Source of the DNA: Olivibacter domesticus
GTDB taxonomy: Bacteria > Bacteroidota > Bacteroidia > Sphingobacteriales > Sphingobacteriaceae
Length of the DNA stretch: 64,000 nt
Reading direction: 5' to 3'
NCBI RefSeq assembly: GCF_900109575.1
Contig: NZ_FOAF01000012.1
Coordinates: forward strand, 62,001-126,000
Part shown: piece by piece, positions 55,534 through 64,000 of the stretch
Position numbering within the stretch: the first letter of the stretch is position 1
Layout of the letters: every line of letters begins with the position of its first letter
Notes under the pieces: model-generated
Told to the model about the DNA's origin: nothing
What the model saw: the letters and a program-made list of their open reading frames with translations, nothing else
The model's database searches: none
Program-made: the position numbers and the translations under genes

Positions 55534-57912
55534 TTAAGATCCACATGAAATACATCCTTCTTCCATGGAGCACACTGCTCCTGTAGGTATGTCATCTTCT
55601 ACCGCTTCAATTTTGGCAGGAATTACAGGCTCCATATTTTTACCTCCCTGATTCTCTACCGTAAATTTAATCGCCTGTGTTGCAGCCTGTGTACGTAAAT
55701 AATACATACCCGTTTTAAGCCCCTTTTTCCATGCATAAAAATGCATAGATGTTAACTTAGCTGTAGTTGGAGAGTTCACAAATAAATTAAGCGATTGTGA
55801 TTGACAAATAAAGGCCCCTCTATCGGCAGCCATATCGATGATATTTCGCATCTTTATTTCCCAAACAGTTTTGTACAGTTCTTTTATGTCTACAGGTATT
55901 TCAGCAATATCCTGAATCGATCCATTTGCAGAAATAATACGGTTCTTCATATCATTGTTCCAGAGTCCCAACTCAACAAGGTCACGTAATAAATGTTTGT
56001 TAACAATAACGAATTCTCCGCTTAAAACTCTTCTAGTATAAATGTTCGAAGTATAGGGCTCAAAGCACTCATTATTGCCTAATATTTGTGAAGTGGAAGC
56101 CGTTGGCATAGGTGCTACCAATAGCGAATTACGAACACCGTGTTGTTTAATTTCCTTTCTTAAGGCGTCCCAATCCCATCTACCACTATCTGGTGTAACA
56201 CCCCACAAATCAAATTGAAATTTCCCTTTAGATAAAGGAGAACCTTTAAAACTTGCATAAGGACCTTCCTTTACTGCAAGATCTTTGGAGGCCGTCATCG
56301 CCGCGAAATAGATCGTTTCAAAAATGTCTTTATTTAACTGCTTAGCCTCCTCGCTTTCAAAAGGCATTCGCATTAATATAAAGGTGTCTGCCAAACCTTG
56401 AACACCTAAACCTACTGGACGGTGTCGTAAATTAGAATTTTTAGCCTCCTCTACGGGATAGTAGTTGTTATCAATAATACGGTTTAAATTTATTGTTACC
56501 TGATAAGTAATCTCGAACAATTTCTCGTGATCAAAATTCCCATTTTCTACATATCGTGGTAGTGCCAGCGATGCTAAATTACATACAGCTACTTCATCAG
56601 ATGAAGTGTACTCAATGATCTCGGTACATAAATTAGAGCTTTTGATTGTACCAAGATTCTGCTGATTGGACTTTCCATTTGCGGCATCTTTATATAATAA
56701 ATACGGAGTCCCCGTTTCAATTTGAGCATCCAAAATTGCAAACCACAAATCTTGCGCCTTTACCGTTTTACGAGCCCTTCCCTCATTCTCATATTGCTCG
56801 TAAAGCTTTTCAAATTCTTTGCCATGGCATTCTGCTAAACCGGGAGCTTCGTCTGGAGAAAACAAACTCCAATCCCCATTGTCTTCTACTCTTTTCATAA
56901 ACAGATCAGAGACCCATAGCGCCAGGAAAAGGTCTCGTGCGCGCATTTCTTCTTTTCCATGGTTTTTCCGCAAATCAATAAAATCATAAACATCGGCATG
57001 CCAAGGTTCTAAATAAATCGCAAAAGCCCCTTTTCTTTTGCCTCCGCCTTGATCAACATACCGAGCGGTATCATTAAATACGCGTAACATTGGTATAATA
57101 CCATTACTCGTCCCATTTGTTCCACTAATATAAGCACCAGTAGCCCTAACGTTATGGATACTTAGCCCTATACCACCAGCACTTTGAGAAATTTTTGCAG
57201 TTTGCTTTAACGTATCATATATCCCTTCAATACTATCATCCTTCATTGTCAATAAAAAGCAAGATGACATTTGAGCTTTTGGAGTACCGGCATTAAACAA
57301 GGTAGGTGTTGCATGTGTAAACCAACGCTCACTTAATAAATCATATGTCTTGATCGCACTTTCAATATCGTCTTTATGTATCCCTACAGCCACACGCATA
57401 AACAAATGTTGAGGCCGCTCAGCAATTCTTCCATTTAACTTTAGCAAATACGATTTCTCCAGTGTCTTGAATCCAAAATAGTCAAAACTAAAATCGCGGT
57501 CATATATAATGTGGCTATCTAAAACATCCGAATTGTCACGGATCGCCTCGTATACATCATCAGCAATAAGTGGCGCGGGCTTGTTCGTTTTAGGATCTAC
57601 ATAATTATATAACAGTGTCATCGTCTCAGAAAAAGATTTAACTGTATTCTTGTGTAAATTAGAAACGGCTATACGTGAGGCCAACAGAGCGTAATCTGGA
57701 TGTTTAGTAGTCAATGACGCTGCCGTTTCAGCCGCCAAATTATCTAACTCAGATGTGGTTACCCCGTCATACAAACCTTCTATGACCTTACGAGCAACAT
57801 CTATCGCATCCACAAGATCAGGATTCAAGCCATAACATAATTTTTCTATGCGGGCAGTTATTTTGTCGAATTTTACGGACTCTGATCGTCCATCACGTTT
57901 GATTACGAACAT
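55534..57912 (-). CDS. nrdA: Ribonucleoside-diphosphate reductase, alpha subunit (class Ia)
   Basis: The 792-residue subunit reduces ribonucleotides. The N-terminal ATP-cone domain ([19 protein letters not shown]) is followed by the catalytic barrel with [36 protein letters not shown] and [19 protein letters not shown]. It ends in the redox Cys pair CISCGS. It is strikingly like eukaryotic R1 in length and motif order, as in other Bacteroidota. nrdB lies 124 bp upstream on the same strand; no promoter box is seen between them, so they are likely co-transcribed. Confidence 0.96.
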   Translation of the reverse strand: MFVIKRDGRSESVKFDKITARIEKLCYGLNPDLVDAIDVARKVIEGLYDGVTTSELDNLAAETAASLTTKHPDYALLASRIAVSNLHKNTVKSFSETMTLLYNYVDPKTNKPAPLIADDVYEAIRDNSDVLDSHIIYDRDFSFDYFGFKTLEKSYLLKLNGRIAERPQHLFMRVAVGIHKDDIESAIKTYDLLSERWFTHATPTLFNAGTPKAQMSSCFLLTMKDDSIEGIYDTLKQTAKISQSAGGIGLSIHNVRATGAYISGTNGTSNGIIPMLRVFNDTARYVDQGGGKRKGAFAIYLEPWHADVYDFIDLRKNHGKEEMRARDLFLALWVSDLFMKRVEDNGDWSLFSPDEAPGLAECHGKEFEKLYEQYENEGRARKTVKAQDLWFAILDAQIETGTPYLLYKDAANGKSNQQNLGTIKSSNLCTEIIEYTSSDEVAVCNLASLALPRYVENGNFDHEKLFEITYQVTINLNRIIDNNYYPVEEAKNSNLRHRPVGLGVQGLADTFILMRMPFESEEAKQLNKDIFETIYFAAMTASKDLAVKEGPYASFKGSPLSKGKFQFDLWGVTPDSGRWDWDALRKEIKQHGVRNSLLVAPMPTASTSQILGNNECFEPYTSNIYTRRVLSGEFVIVNKHLLRDLVELGLWNNDMKNRIISANGSIQDIAEIPVDIKELYKTVWEIKMRNIIDMAADRGAFICQSQSLNLFVNSPTTAKLTSMHFYAWKKGLKTGMYYLRTQAATQAIKFTVENQGGKNMEPVIPAKIEAVEDDIPTGAVCSMEEGCISCGS

Positions 57913-58036
57913 ATTTTTAGTATTTAGTATACGGTACTCACTACTTATCTTAATCTTAATATCCAGATATTCCTTAAACGTCTAATTTAAAAGTAAATGA
58001 TAAGTCTCGTCTTGATACGCTAGCTATCTTCTACTT

Positions 58037-59008
58037 TTAAAAATCTTCATCTAAAGAAAAACTTGCTTTTCCTTTTTCGCCGGTCACACCGCTCTTCTGA
58101 TAGTCGCCTACGCGTTTCTCAAAGAAATTTGTTTTTCCCTGAAGAGATATTAACTCCATAAAATCAAAAGGATTGGTAGCATTATAGTACTTCGCATTTC
58201 CCAGCTCCACTAACCATCTATCCGCTACAAATTCTATATACTGTTTCATTAGCTCAGCATTCATACCTATTAATTTAACAGGGAGCGCGTCTGTGATAAA
58301 TTCTTTCTCTATCTCTACAGCATCGATTATAATTTCCTGCACACGTTCTTTTGATAGCTTAGCTTCGAGCATACTATAAAGCAAACAGGCAAATTCGCAA
58401 TGTAATCCCTCATCTCGAGAAATCAGCTCATTACTAAAGGTCAGTCCGGGCATCAAGCCTCTTTTCTTCAGCCAAAAGATCGAGCAGAAACTTCCGGAAA
58501 AAAATATTCCTTCCACTGCCGCAAAAGCCACCAATCGTTCGGCAAATGAACCATTTTCTATCCATTTTAATGCCCATTCAGCTTTTTTCTTAACACAATC
58601 AACTGTTTCAATCGCATGAAAAAGTCTATCCTTCTCAACAGGATCTTTTACATAGGTATCTATAAGTAAAGCATACGTTTCAGAATGAATATTTTCCATT
58701 GCAATCTGGAAACCATAAAAGCTTCGAGCCTCTGGTAACTGCACCTCGCTCATAAAATTGATAGCGAGGTTTTCATTAACGATTCCATCACTGGCTGCAA
58801 AAAATGCCAACACATGTGTAATGAAATGACGTTCGCCATCGTTTAAATTGGCCCAGTCTTTCATGTCGCCTGATAAATCGATCTCTTCTGCCGTCCAAAA
58901 ACTTGCCTCATGTTTTTTGTACATTTCCCATATAGCGGGATAGTTTATTGGTAGGATTACAAAGCGGTCTTTATTCTCTCTTAACAATACTTCATTTTCT
59001 TGGCTCAT
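58037..59008 (-). CDS. nrdB: Ribonucleoside-diphosphate reductase, beta subunit (class Ia)
   Basis: The 323-residue di-iron subunit supplies the tyrosyl radical for NrdA. Visible are iron ligands in the [11 protein letters not shown]-type start ([19 protein letters not shown]), [12 protein letters not shown], and [20 protein letters not shown] with the probable radical Tyr in [24 protein letters not shown] carries later ligands. It resembles eukaryotic R2 more than E. coli NrdB. It is the first gene of nrdB-nrdA. Confidence 0.96.
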   Translation of the reverse strand: MSQENEVLLRENKDRFVILPINYPAIWEMYKKHEASFWTAEEIDLSGDMKDWANLNDGERHFITHVLAFFAASDGIVNENLAINFMSEVQLPEARSFYGFQIAMENIHSETYALLIDTYVKDPVEKDRLFHAIETVDCVKKKAEWALKWIENGSFAERLVAFAAVEGIFFSGSFCSIFWLKKRGLMPGLTFSNELISRDEGLHCEFACLLYSMLEAKLSKERVQEIIIDAVEIEKEFITDALPVKLIGMNAELMKQYIEFVADRWLVELGNAKYYNATNPFDFMELISLQGKTNFFEKRVGDYQKSGVTGEKGKASFSLDEDF

Positions 59009-59377
59009 AATTTTATGTTTTATTATACGGATACTTAAAGTAGATACTGCTTCCTTATGGCTGATTTCGTTTTAACCCCTTAGTCACCTTGTTAAGAATA
59101 AAAATTAAAAAATTTGATTAACAACTTATTTGGCTTGGAACCTAAAATATGTACTCGGCACTTATGATTTATCTATGGATAAGAGCGAAACGGCTGAGAA
59201 AGCAACCAAATAAGCGTATCAAAAAACTGTTTTTTGATACTATAACAAATATAGGTTTTGAAAGCTGGCAGCCATAACGTAAGTTTTGCACATCATGTTA
59301 GTTATTCACAAAAACAAATCAACTAACTAAAAATGAATACATTATATCCATAAAAAAACAATTAACATCTAAGCAAA
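59009..59377. other. 369-bp spacer upstream of nrdB
   Basis: It holds the likely nrdB promoter box and an inverted repeat (59216-59253). I see no coding frame or RNA gene. A single DnaA-box-like TTATTCACA at 59302 stands alone. Confidence 0.5.
59216..59253 (-). promoter_or_regulatory. Likely nrdB promoter box with inverted repeat at the start site
   Basis: TATATTTG (minus strand, 59253-59246) is a -7 box without a clear TTG partner. A 12-bp perfect inverted repeat, GTATCAAAAAAC with one central base (59216-59240), covers roughly the first 25 transcribed bases. Its place fits a repressor operator. It does not match the NrdR box known from Proteobacteria. Confidence 0.45.
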
Positions 59378-61195
59378 TTATACAGAGATATCAATTCCTA
59401 TTTTTTTAAGCAGCATAGATGCATTAAAGATAGTACATGCACCTTCTTTTAGTTGATAGTCAAAAAGCATCTCACCATCGATAACCTGTATGTCGAAATG
59501 ATAATTTTTTAAATAATTCTGATATTCTTCTTCCAGTCTGGCAAGCTGTAAATCATGTGTTGCCACAATGCCCACCCCCCCATCTTTTATTAGTTTTTCG
59601 ATCACCGCTTTTGAACCTAAGTATTTATCCACGGAATTAGTTCCTCTTAACATTTCATCTACTAAAAAAAAGGTGTTTTTAATCGTAGACACTACTTGCA
59701 AAATCATCTCCAAACGATTCAATTCGGCTTTAAAAGTGGAAGTACTTTCATTTAACGAGTCGCGAATTCGCATATAGGTCACTAAATTCATTACCGACAA
59801 GTGTAGCTCCTTTGCATAAACTGGAGCACCACATAAAGCAAGAACTACGTTGGCTCCAACTGTTCGCAAAAAGGTGCTTTTGCCGGCCATATTGGACCCT
59901 GTAATTAATGCTATCCGATGATCTACCAACGTATAGTCGTTTACTACGGAAACCGTCGGACTAATCAAAGGGTGTCCTAGCTCCTTCGCTTGAAAACGAT
60001 GTTCATGTCCACTTAAAATAATAGGCCAGCTCCAGGAAGGGTTGTTTATTTTAAGTAAAGAAATACTTATTAGCGCCTCCATGGTACTTAAATCGTCGAA
60101 AACTTGAGCCATCTCATATTGATGGGACTTTCTCCATTTAATTATTGCAAACACTTGTCTAAAATCCCACAGTAAGAAGCCGTTCAAAAACATGGAAACA
60201 AAAATATTCAAGCGATAATCTAACTTATTAATCAGAATACCTAGCTCCTCAATTGTCTTAGAAATTGCTGGCTGGCTATTTTTATTGCCGCTCTTTAGTA
60301 GCAACATTTCGCAAAACAGTTTGCTATACCATTCCCTGTTCTCAATAATGGCAAATGCCCTTCCGAATCGCTTTAGCAGATTACCTGTCTTACCAATCCC
60401 TTCAGCTACCAGGGTAACTTTACGTGCATAACCTAATGTCAAAAGAACATTAATAGCAATTAGAAAAACCGCAATTTGCAGAAACATGCTGAAGAAGGTG
60501 GATAGTAATAAAAAGCCCAAAATGAACCACGGACTTAGCTTTGTATATAACTGTAATGTTTTATTTCCAAAATCATAGTAAGATTTATTAAGATAATTTA
60601 TCAACATAGATTTAAAATCTCTCTTCTCCTTTAAAGAAAATACTAGACGAGCGAGCGTATTCAAACACCAGGACGGATCTTCAACAAGCTCTTTCACCGC
60701 TTCTTGCCTTAACAGGATATTGTCTCTCACGGAAGTATCGGAAAGCCAGGTTGCCAAAATATTATTGCCCTCAGGAGTGGCTGTGCGGTTGATTTTATGA
60801 TATAAGGATTTCTGACCAAAAAGATCTAAATCACTACTATAAGGATGTTTATCATTTATGAATTGACTTCCATCGTTATAAATCCCGTCTTTGCCCTCTA
60901 TATGGTCTAACTCATTCTGAGCAACCAGCAGTTCATCTTCACGATCCTCCTTTTGTTTATCAAGCTTACTTTGCTTAGCAACAAGCCCTATAAAAATAAG
61001 TAAAACGATAAACGAAGTTAGCAATGTCAACCAAACCAGCTCGGTTTGCACCACCATAAAGATAATTGCACCACCAAGAATGATAAGTACTAATCTAGCG
61101 ATTGAATAGCGATTACTTAAACTTTCAAGTCTGTCAATTTCCGTTTTGGCAACACTTAATTTTTCTTGATAAAGAGTTAAAATAGGAATATCCAT
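59378..61195 (-). CDS. Membrane-anchored MutS-like ATPase
   Basis: The 605-residue protein has the MutS domain V ATPase at the C-terminus: Walker A in ITGSNMAGKSTFLRTVGANV (about 432-451), VDEMLRGTNSVDKYLGSKAV, and IVATHDLQLARLEEEYQNY. The DNA-mismatch-binding domain of true MutS is missing. Instead there are two membrane segments near 33-70, another hydrophobic pair near 220-260, and a charged coiled N-terminus. Its role is unknown; mismatch repair is unlikely. A terminator separates it from the DUF3078 gene upstream. Confidence 0.85.
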   Translation of the reverse strand: MDIPILTLYQEKLSVAKTEIDRLESLSNRYSIARLVLIILGGAIIFMVVQTELVWLTLLTSFIVLLIFIGLVAKQSKLDKQKEDREDELLVAQNELDHIEGKDGIYNDGSQFINDKHPYSSDLDLFGQKSLYHKINRTATPEGNNILATWLSDTSVRDNILLRQEAVKELVEDPSWCLNTLARLVFSLKEKRDFKSMLINYLNKSYYDFGNKTLQLYTKLSPWFILGFLLLSTFFSMFLQIAVFLIAINVLLTLGYARKVTLVAEGIGKTGNLLKRFGRAFAIIENREWYSKLFCEMLLLKSGNKNSQPAISKTIEELGILINKLDYRLNIFVSMFLNGFLLWDFRQVFAIIKWRKSHQYEMAQVFDDLSTMEALISISLLKINNPSWSWPIILSGHEHRFQAKELGHPLISPTVSVVNDYTLVDHRIALITGSNMAGKSTFLRTVGANVVLALCGAPVYAKELHLSVMNLVTYMRIRDSLNESTSTFKAELNRLEMILQVVSTIKNTFFLVDEMLRGTNSVDKYLGSKAVIEKLIKDGGVGIVATHDLQLARLEEEYQNYLKNYHFDIQVIDGEMLFDYQLKEGACTIFNASMLLKKIGIDISV

Positions 61196-61244
61196 AGTTT
61201 CCTAAGATAATATTTAATGGCAATTTATGAAAGGGTGTTTCATT

Positions 61245-61283
61245 AAAAAATCCCAAACCTCTATAAGAGAATTGGGATTTTTT
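61245..61283 (-). terminator. Intrinsic terminator after the DUF3078 gene
   Basis: AAAAAATCCCAA and its exact complement (12 bp) enclose a 15-nt loop, 26 bp after the stop of the minus-strand DUF3078 gene. The stem itself ends in six T. Confidence 0.8.
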
Positions 61284-61309
61284 AAGGTAAAAATTACGTT
61301 AGGTGGTAA

Positions 61310-62185
61310 CTAGAACTTATAAGTAAGACCTGCTCCGAAGATTTGTCTTACTTGTAATGCAGCCACCTCTCTACCTTCATCATTCGGTATAAGTGTATTA
61401 TCGTCATAGATCATCTGTACACCCGCATTTACAGTTACAAAACGGTTTACTTTCATAAACAAATTCAAGGTATAATCGACGTCTACATTTTTTGGATCTT
61501 CTAAATAGTTAGAATATAACCGCAAGATATTTTCTATACCTATATTTTGTACAATTTCCTTTCTATAGTACGCATCAAAAGAAGCACCAAACTCTAAACG
61601 ACTTTTCTTTCCAGGGTCAAGGCCATATCGCTCGCCTAAGCCATCTTTCGTTACAAAAACAAACCTTGGCGATGCTGGTGATAAATTAAACCTAAAATTA
61701 TCAGATTCTTTGTAAGCAATACCTGGTCCAAAACTCAAATAAGCGGGTGAAAAACCAGCAGAAATTAAATTCCTCCCACCTTCAGCAGGATATTCGTAAC
61801 CGCTAGCAAACTGGGTATTGAAATTCATAAAAAAGGTATACATCCATCTTGGTTTCATTTGATATCCTAATAAACTGTTTAAAACGATACGGTCATCGTT
61901 TTTGCGCCAGCCTAAATCTTTTTGCTTCGTCAATCCAAAACCTGCTAACACTTTATTATCCCAGCTCCATTTATCTTTTTTATAATTGAAATCGTAGTTT
62001 AACACTAGATTTCCAGATAAGGAGTTAATTCCTCCTGCTGCCCAATTGGAAAAGGTGCTCTGATTAATTAAAAAAGTGTTTTCACCATGAATTTTCCATG
62101 TGGAATCGCTTACTGGAGTCTCTTGAGCTTTAATACTCAACATTAAACATAGGATGAAGGTTGATAGCAGTAAAATCTTTTTCAT
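61310..62185 (-). CDS. DUF3078 outer-membrane protein
   Basis: The 291-residue protein has a signal peptide (about 1-20, MLSIKAQ). It carries the DUF3078 start FLINQSTFSNWAAGGINSLS, then beta-barrel-like hairpins, and ends in a terminal strand QIFGAGLTYKF. It is predicted to be an outer-membrane barrel of unknown function. A TAACTTTG box on the minus strand (62305-62298) may be its -7 element. It has its own terminator. Confidence 0.85.
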   Translation of the reverse strand: MKKILLLSTFILCLMLSIKAQETPVSDSTWKIHGENTFLINQSTFSNWAAGGINSLSGNLVLNYDFNYKKDKWSWDNKVLAGFGLTKQKDLGWRKNDDRIVLNSLLGYQMKPRWMYTFFMNFNTQFASGYEYPAEGGRNLISAGFSPAYLSFGPGIAYKESDNFRFNLSPASPRFVFVTKDGLGERYGLDPGKKSRLEFGASFDAYYRKEIVQNIGIENILRLYSNYLEDPKNVDVDYTLNLFMKVNRFVTVNAGVQMIYDDNTLIPNDEGREVAALQVRQIFGAGLTYKF

Positions 62186-62416
62186 AGAATTTTGTGTTTA
62201 TAAGGTGCTGTTAAGTCAGCCACCAATTAACTAAAAACAAACAATACCATCGTGAATATTGGTACAGACGAAAGCATTATTTTAATTAAATTTCTGCAAA
62301 GTTAAAAAATAAACGCAATTATCATTTTAATAGTATAAAATTGTGCATTTTTTTATTGATAATCAGTTAATTTGTATTTCTTAATAACTTTTGCAAGAAA
62401 CAAGCAGTTTCCATCT

Positions 62417-62890
62417 ATGAGGATTTCATTAATATGTATTGGAAAAACGGACGAATCCTATTTAAACATGGGTATCGAAAAATATGTTAACCGACTTAAA
62501 CACTATGTTAATTTTACATTAACGATCATACCTGATATAAAAAACACCAAAAATTTAACGCAAGAACAACAAAAATCAAAAGAAGCCGAGCAGCTATTAA
62601 AGCAGATCAATGCAACAGACACGGTAGTTTTATTAGATGAAAGAGGAAGCATTTTTAAGTCAATTGATTTCGCAAAATATCTAGACAAAAAAATGATAAG
62701 TAGTACACAGCATTTGGTTTTTATTATTGGTGGTCCTTACGGTTTTGACAATAGCATGTATGATCGTGCTCAAAGTAAATTATCCTTATCAAGCATGACA
62801 TTTTCACATCAAATGATTAGGCTATTCTTCATCGAACAGCTATATAGAGCATACACCATCTTAAGAGGTGAGCCTTATCATCATGAATAA
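62417..62890 (+). CDS. rlmH: 23S rRNA (pseudouridine1915-N3)-methyltransferase
   Basis: The 157-residue SPOUT enzyme methylates pseudouridine 1915 of 23S rRNA. The N-terminus ISLICIGKTDESYLNMGIEK, the middle VVLLDERGSIFKSIDFAKYL, and the knot region FIIGGPYGFDNSMYDRAQSK and MIRLFFIEQLYRAY are typical. ATG at 62417 fits the family; an upstream ATG at 62372 adds 15 residues that do not. Confidence 0.95.
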   Translation: MRISLICIGKTDESYLNMGIEKYVNRLKHYVNFTLTIIPDIKNTKNLTQEQQKSKEAEQLLKQINATDTVVLLDERGSIFKSIDFAKYLDKKMISSTQHLVFIIGGPYGFDNSMYDRAQSKLSLSSMTFSHQMIRLFFIEQLYRAYTILRGEPYHHE

Positions 62891-62983
62891 TTTCATTTAA
62901 TTTATGGAATTATTCAAAAAATTCATCAAACAAATAACCGTAAAGCAGTATTATACGGATAAGGTTGATAAAAGGGAGATATT

Positions 62984-63109
62984 ATGAAATTACCAAGCAC
63001 AAGAAAATATCGGTTTAAAGGAGGTAATACCAGTCGAGAGAGTCAAAGTATGTGGCTTATGATTATTATCGGTTTAGCAGTAATGGCATTTATTATTTTT
63101 GTTTTATAA
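62984..63109 (+). CDS. Small single-pass membrane protein (41 aa)
   Basis: A short frame from ATG at 62984 to TAA at 63109 encodes a polar, basic N-terminal half (KLPSTRKYRFKGGNTSRESQ) and one hydrophobic helix (SMWLMIIIGLAVMAFIIFVL). AAAGGGAGAT lies 3 nt upstream and may act in initiation. It is 93 bp downstream of rlmH on the same strand. I recognise no family. The tail-anchor layout suggests a real small membrane protein. Confidence 0.55.
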   Translation: MKLPSTRKYRFKGGNTSRESQSMWLMIIIGLAVMAFIIFVL

Positions 63110-63138
63110 AAAACCAGAAGTAAGCCATAAAAAAACAA

Positions 63139-63176
63139 AAGGTATATAGAAAAATCTCAATTCTTCTATATACCTT
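63139..63176 (-). terminator. Intrinsic terminator after the DUF5606 gene
   Basis: AAGGTATATAGAA and its exact complement (13 bp) enclose a 12-nt loop, 20 bp after the stop of the minus-strand DUF5606 gene, followed by TTGTTTTTTTATG. Confidence 0.8.
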
Positions 63177-63196
63177 CAAATCTCCTTTAATGGAAA

Positions 63197-63646
63197 CTAT
63201 TTTGTCTCGTCAACTGTTTCCGTTTCATTGGTAGTATTCCCTTCAAGTGGCGCTAGCGCTTCTTCTTCGAAAAGGGGGAATCCTTTTAATATCCCATACC
63301 AATTAATGATCTTCTTTATATCGGACGTATAAACTCGATCTTCATCATGTTTTGGAGCAACTTGTTTAAAAAAGGCCCTAAGTTTATCGCCGCCGTCTTT
63401 TTTTGTATCAGGCAAAGTAGAAGAAAGTTCTTTTATTTTTTCAAGCACATCAACAAGTTTAATATCACCGTCTTCTCCAAAAATGGTAATATCTTCTAAA
63501 GATGCCATTTTGGCTGTAGAAATATTAACTACAGTCTTTATTTTTTTCTCATCTAAACTTTCTAAAATAAAGCCAGTTTTATTTTGTCCCACTAATTTAA
63601 ACAAACCCGTTTTTCCCGTAACGGAAACTACTCCTCTTAAATTCAT
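63197..63646 (-). CDS. DUF5606 domain-containing protein
   Basis: The 149-residue soluble protein matches DUF5606 of Bacteroidota from its first residues: MNLRGVVSVTGKTGLFKLVG, then SLEDITIFGEDGDIKLVDVL and DKLRAFFKQVAPKHDEDRVY, SDIKKIINWYGIL. The C-terminal 20 residues are acidic and Thr-rich. Function unknown. The peptidylprolyl isomerase gene lies 30 bp upstream on the same strand, so they are probably co-transcribed. Confidence 0.88.
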   Translation of the reverse strand: MNLRGVVSVTGKTGLFKLVGQNKTGFILESLDEKKIKTVVNISTAKMASLEDITIFGEDGDIKLVDVLEKIKELSSTLPDTKKDGGDKLRAFFKQVAPKHDEDRVYTSDIKKIINWYGILKGFPLFEEEALAPLEGNTTNETETVDETK

Positions 63647-63676
63647 TATCTCGTCTTTTTTGAAGGTTTATTATAC

Positions 63677-64000
63677 CTATTCTTCAATAACCTCTATACT
63701 TACAATTTTATCTCCTTGACGAATATCGTCTATTACATCTATGTTCTCCACAACTTTTCCAAAACAAGTATGGTTTCTATCTAGATGTGCCGTATTATTT
63801 CTGCTATGACAAATAAAAAATTGGGAACCTCCCGTATTTCTACCACGATGTGCCATTGACAAAACACCTCTATCATGATATTGATTTTCCCCATCCAACT
63901 CACAATCAATCGAATAGCCCGGTCCACCAGCACCTGTTCCGGTTGGATCGCCTCCTTGAACTACAAAATCTGGAATAACACGATGAAATACTGTTCCATT
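63677..64000 (-). CDS. Cyclophilin-type peptidylprolyl isomerase (C-terminal part, cut by window edge)
   Basis: The last 107 residues of a cyclophilin run in from the right edge; the start lies outside. Conserved active-site blocks are present: FHRVIPDFVVQGGDPTGTGA with the catalytic Arg, SMAHRGRNTGGSQFFI, and HLDRNHTCFGKVVENIDVID. The frame is open to the edge at 64000, so the ATG at 63898 is internal. It catalyses proline cis-trans isomerisation. Confidence 0.93.
   Translation of the reverse strand, partial: NGTVFHRVIPDFVVQGGDPTGTGAGGPGYSIDCELDGENQYHDRGVLSMAHRGRNTGGSQFFICHSRNNTAHLDRNHTCFGKVVENIDVIDDIRQGDKIVSIEVIEE

Noticed and set aside
59302-59310. DnaA-box-like TTATTCACA upstream of nrdB
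   Set aside because: A single imperfect site without further boxes, AT-rich unwinding repeats or dnaA nearby does not support an origin.

Overview
This window is chromosomal DNA from a member of the Bacteroidota, most probably family Sphingobacteriaceae. The evidence is the AT-rich composition, the Bacteroidota promoter form (TTG, about 19-22 nt, TAnnTTTG) upstream of several genes, near-absence of Shine-Dalgarno sequences, and lineage-typical families: DUF2480, DUF5606, DUF3078, cysteine-rich CWC, the membrane MutS-like ATPase and eukaryote-like NrdA/NrdB. The genus cannot be fixed from the sequence alone.

Left part (1-24.5 kb) is an accessory region of mostly single genes in changing orientation. 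In order: a TonB-dependent receptor cut by the window edge next to a membrane-embedded AraC regulator; a DUF2480/flavin reductase pair behind a 32-bp perfect palindrome; a remnant of an MBL-fold hydrolase gene; a type-B carboxylesterase; a beta-helix lipoprotein; a class-C beta-lactamase-like hydrolase; a 1211-residue hybrid histidine kinase; an MFS exporter with YfiT-like and YjbQ genes; a secreted beta-helix protein; a seven-haem cytochrome lipoprotein; DUF4268; a Tat-exported Gfo/Idh/MocA oxidoreductase; a DinB-family protein; a GlxA-type regulator; an XRE-cupin regulator; and an orphan membrane protein beside tRNA-Glu.

Middle (24.8-33.1 kb) is a three-gene minus-strand operon, glgX - treZ - treY::malQ, that converts glycogen or maltodextrin to trehalose. 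TreY is fused to a 4-alpha-glucanotransferase in one 1409-residue polypeptide.

Right part (33.3-64 kb) is mainly housekeeping: an S10 peptidase, panB divergent from a DtxR-type regulator, smpB, pcm, priA, tsaB, rpmH-rnpA-yidD, mscL, rpoN, an aguB/aguA-like pair, carA, eno, divIC-like, fabG, an acyl-CoA thioesterase, nrdA/nrdB, a MutS-like membrane ATPase, DUF3078, rlmH, DUF5606 and a cyclophilin cut by the right edge. Clear intrinsic terminators follow eno, nrdA, the S10 peptidase, tRNA-Glu, the DUF3078 gene and DUF5606.

No CRISPR array, insertion sequence, prophage or defence island is visible. The most interesting signals are regulatory. The carA leader carries a promoter, a 54-codon open frame with U-rich Phe codons running through an intrinsic terminator, and a stop just before carA, which is the layout of UTP-sensing attenuation of the E. 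coli pyrBI type. There are also several perfect palindromes upstream of genes (2803, 33183, 46758, 59216), and a divergent panB/dtxR pair whose -7 boxes lie 4 nt from the start codons.
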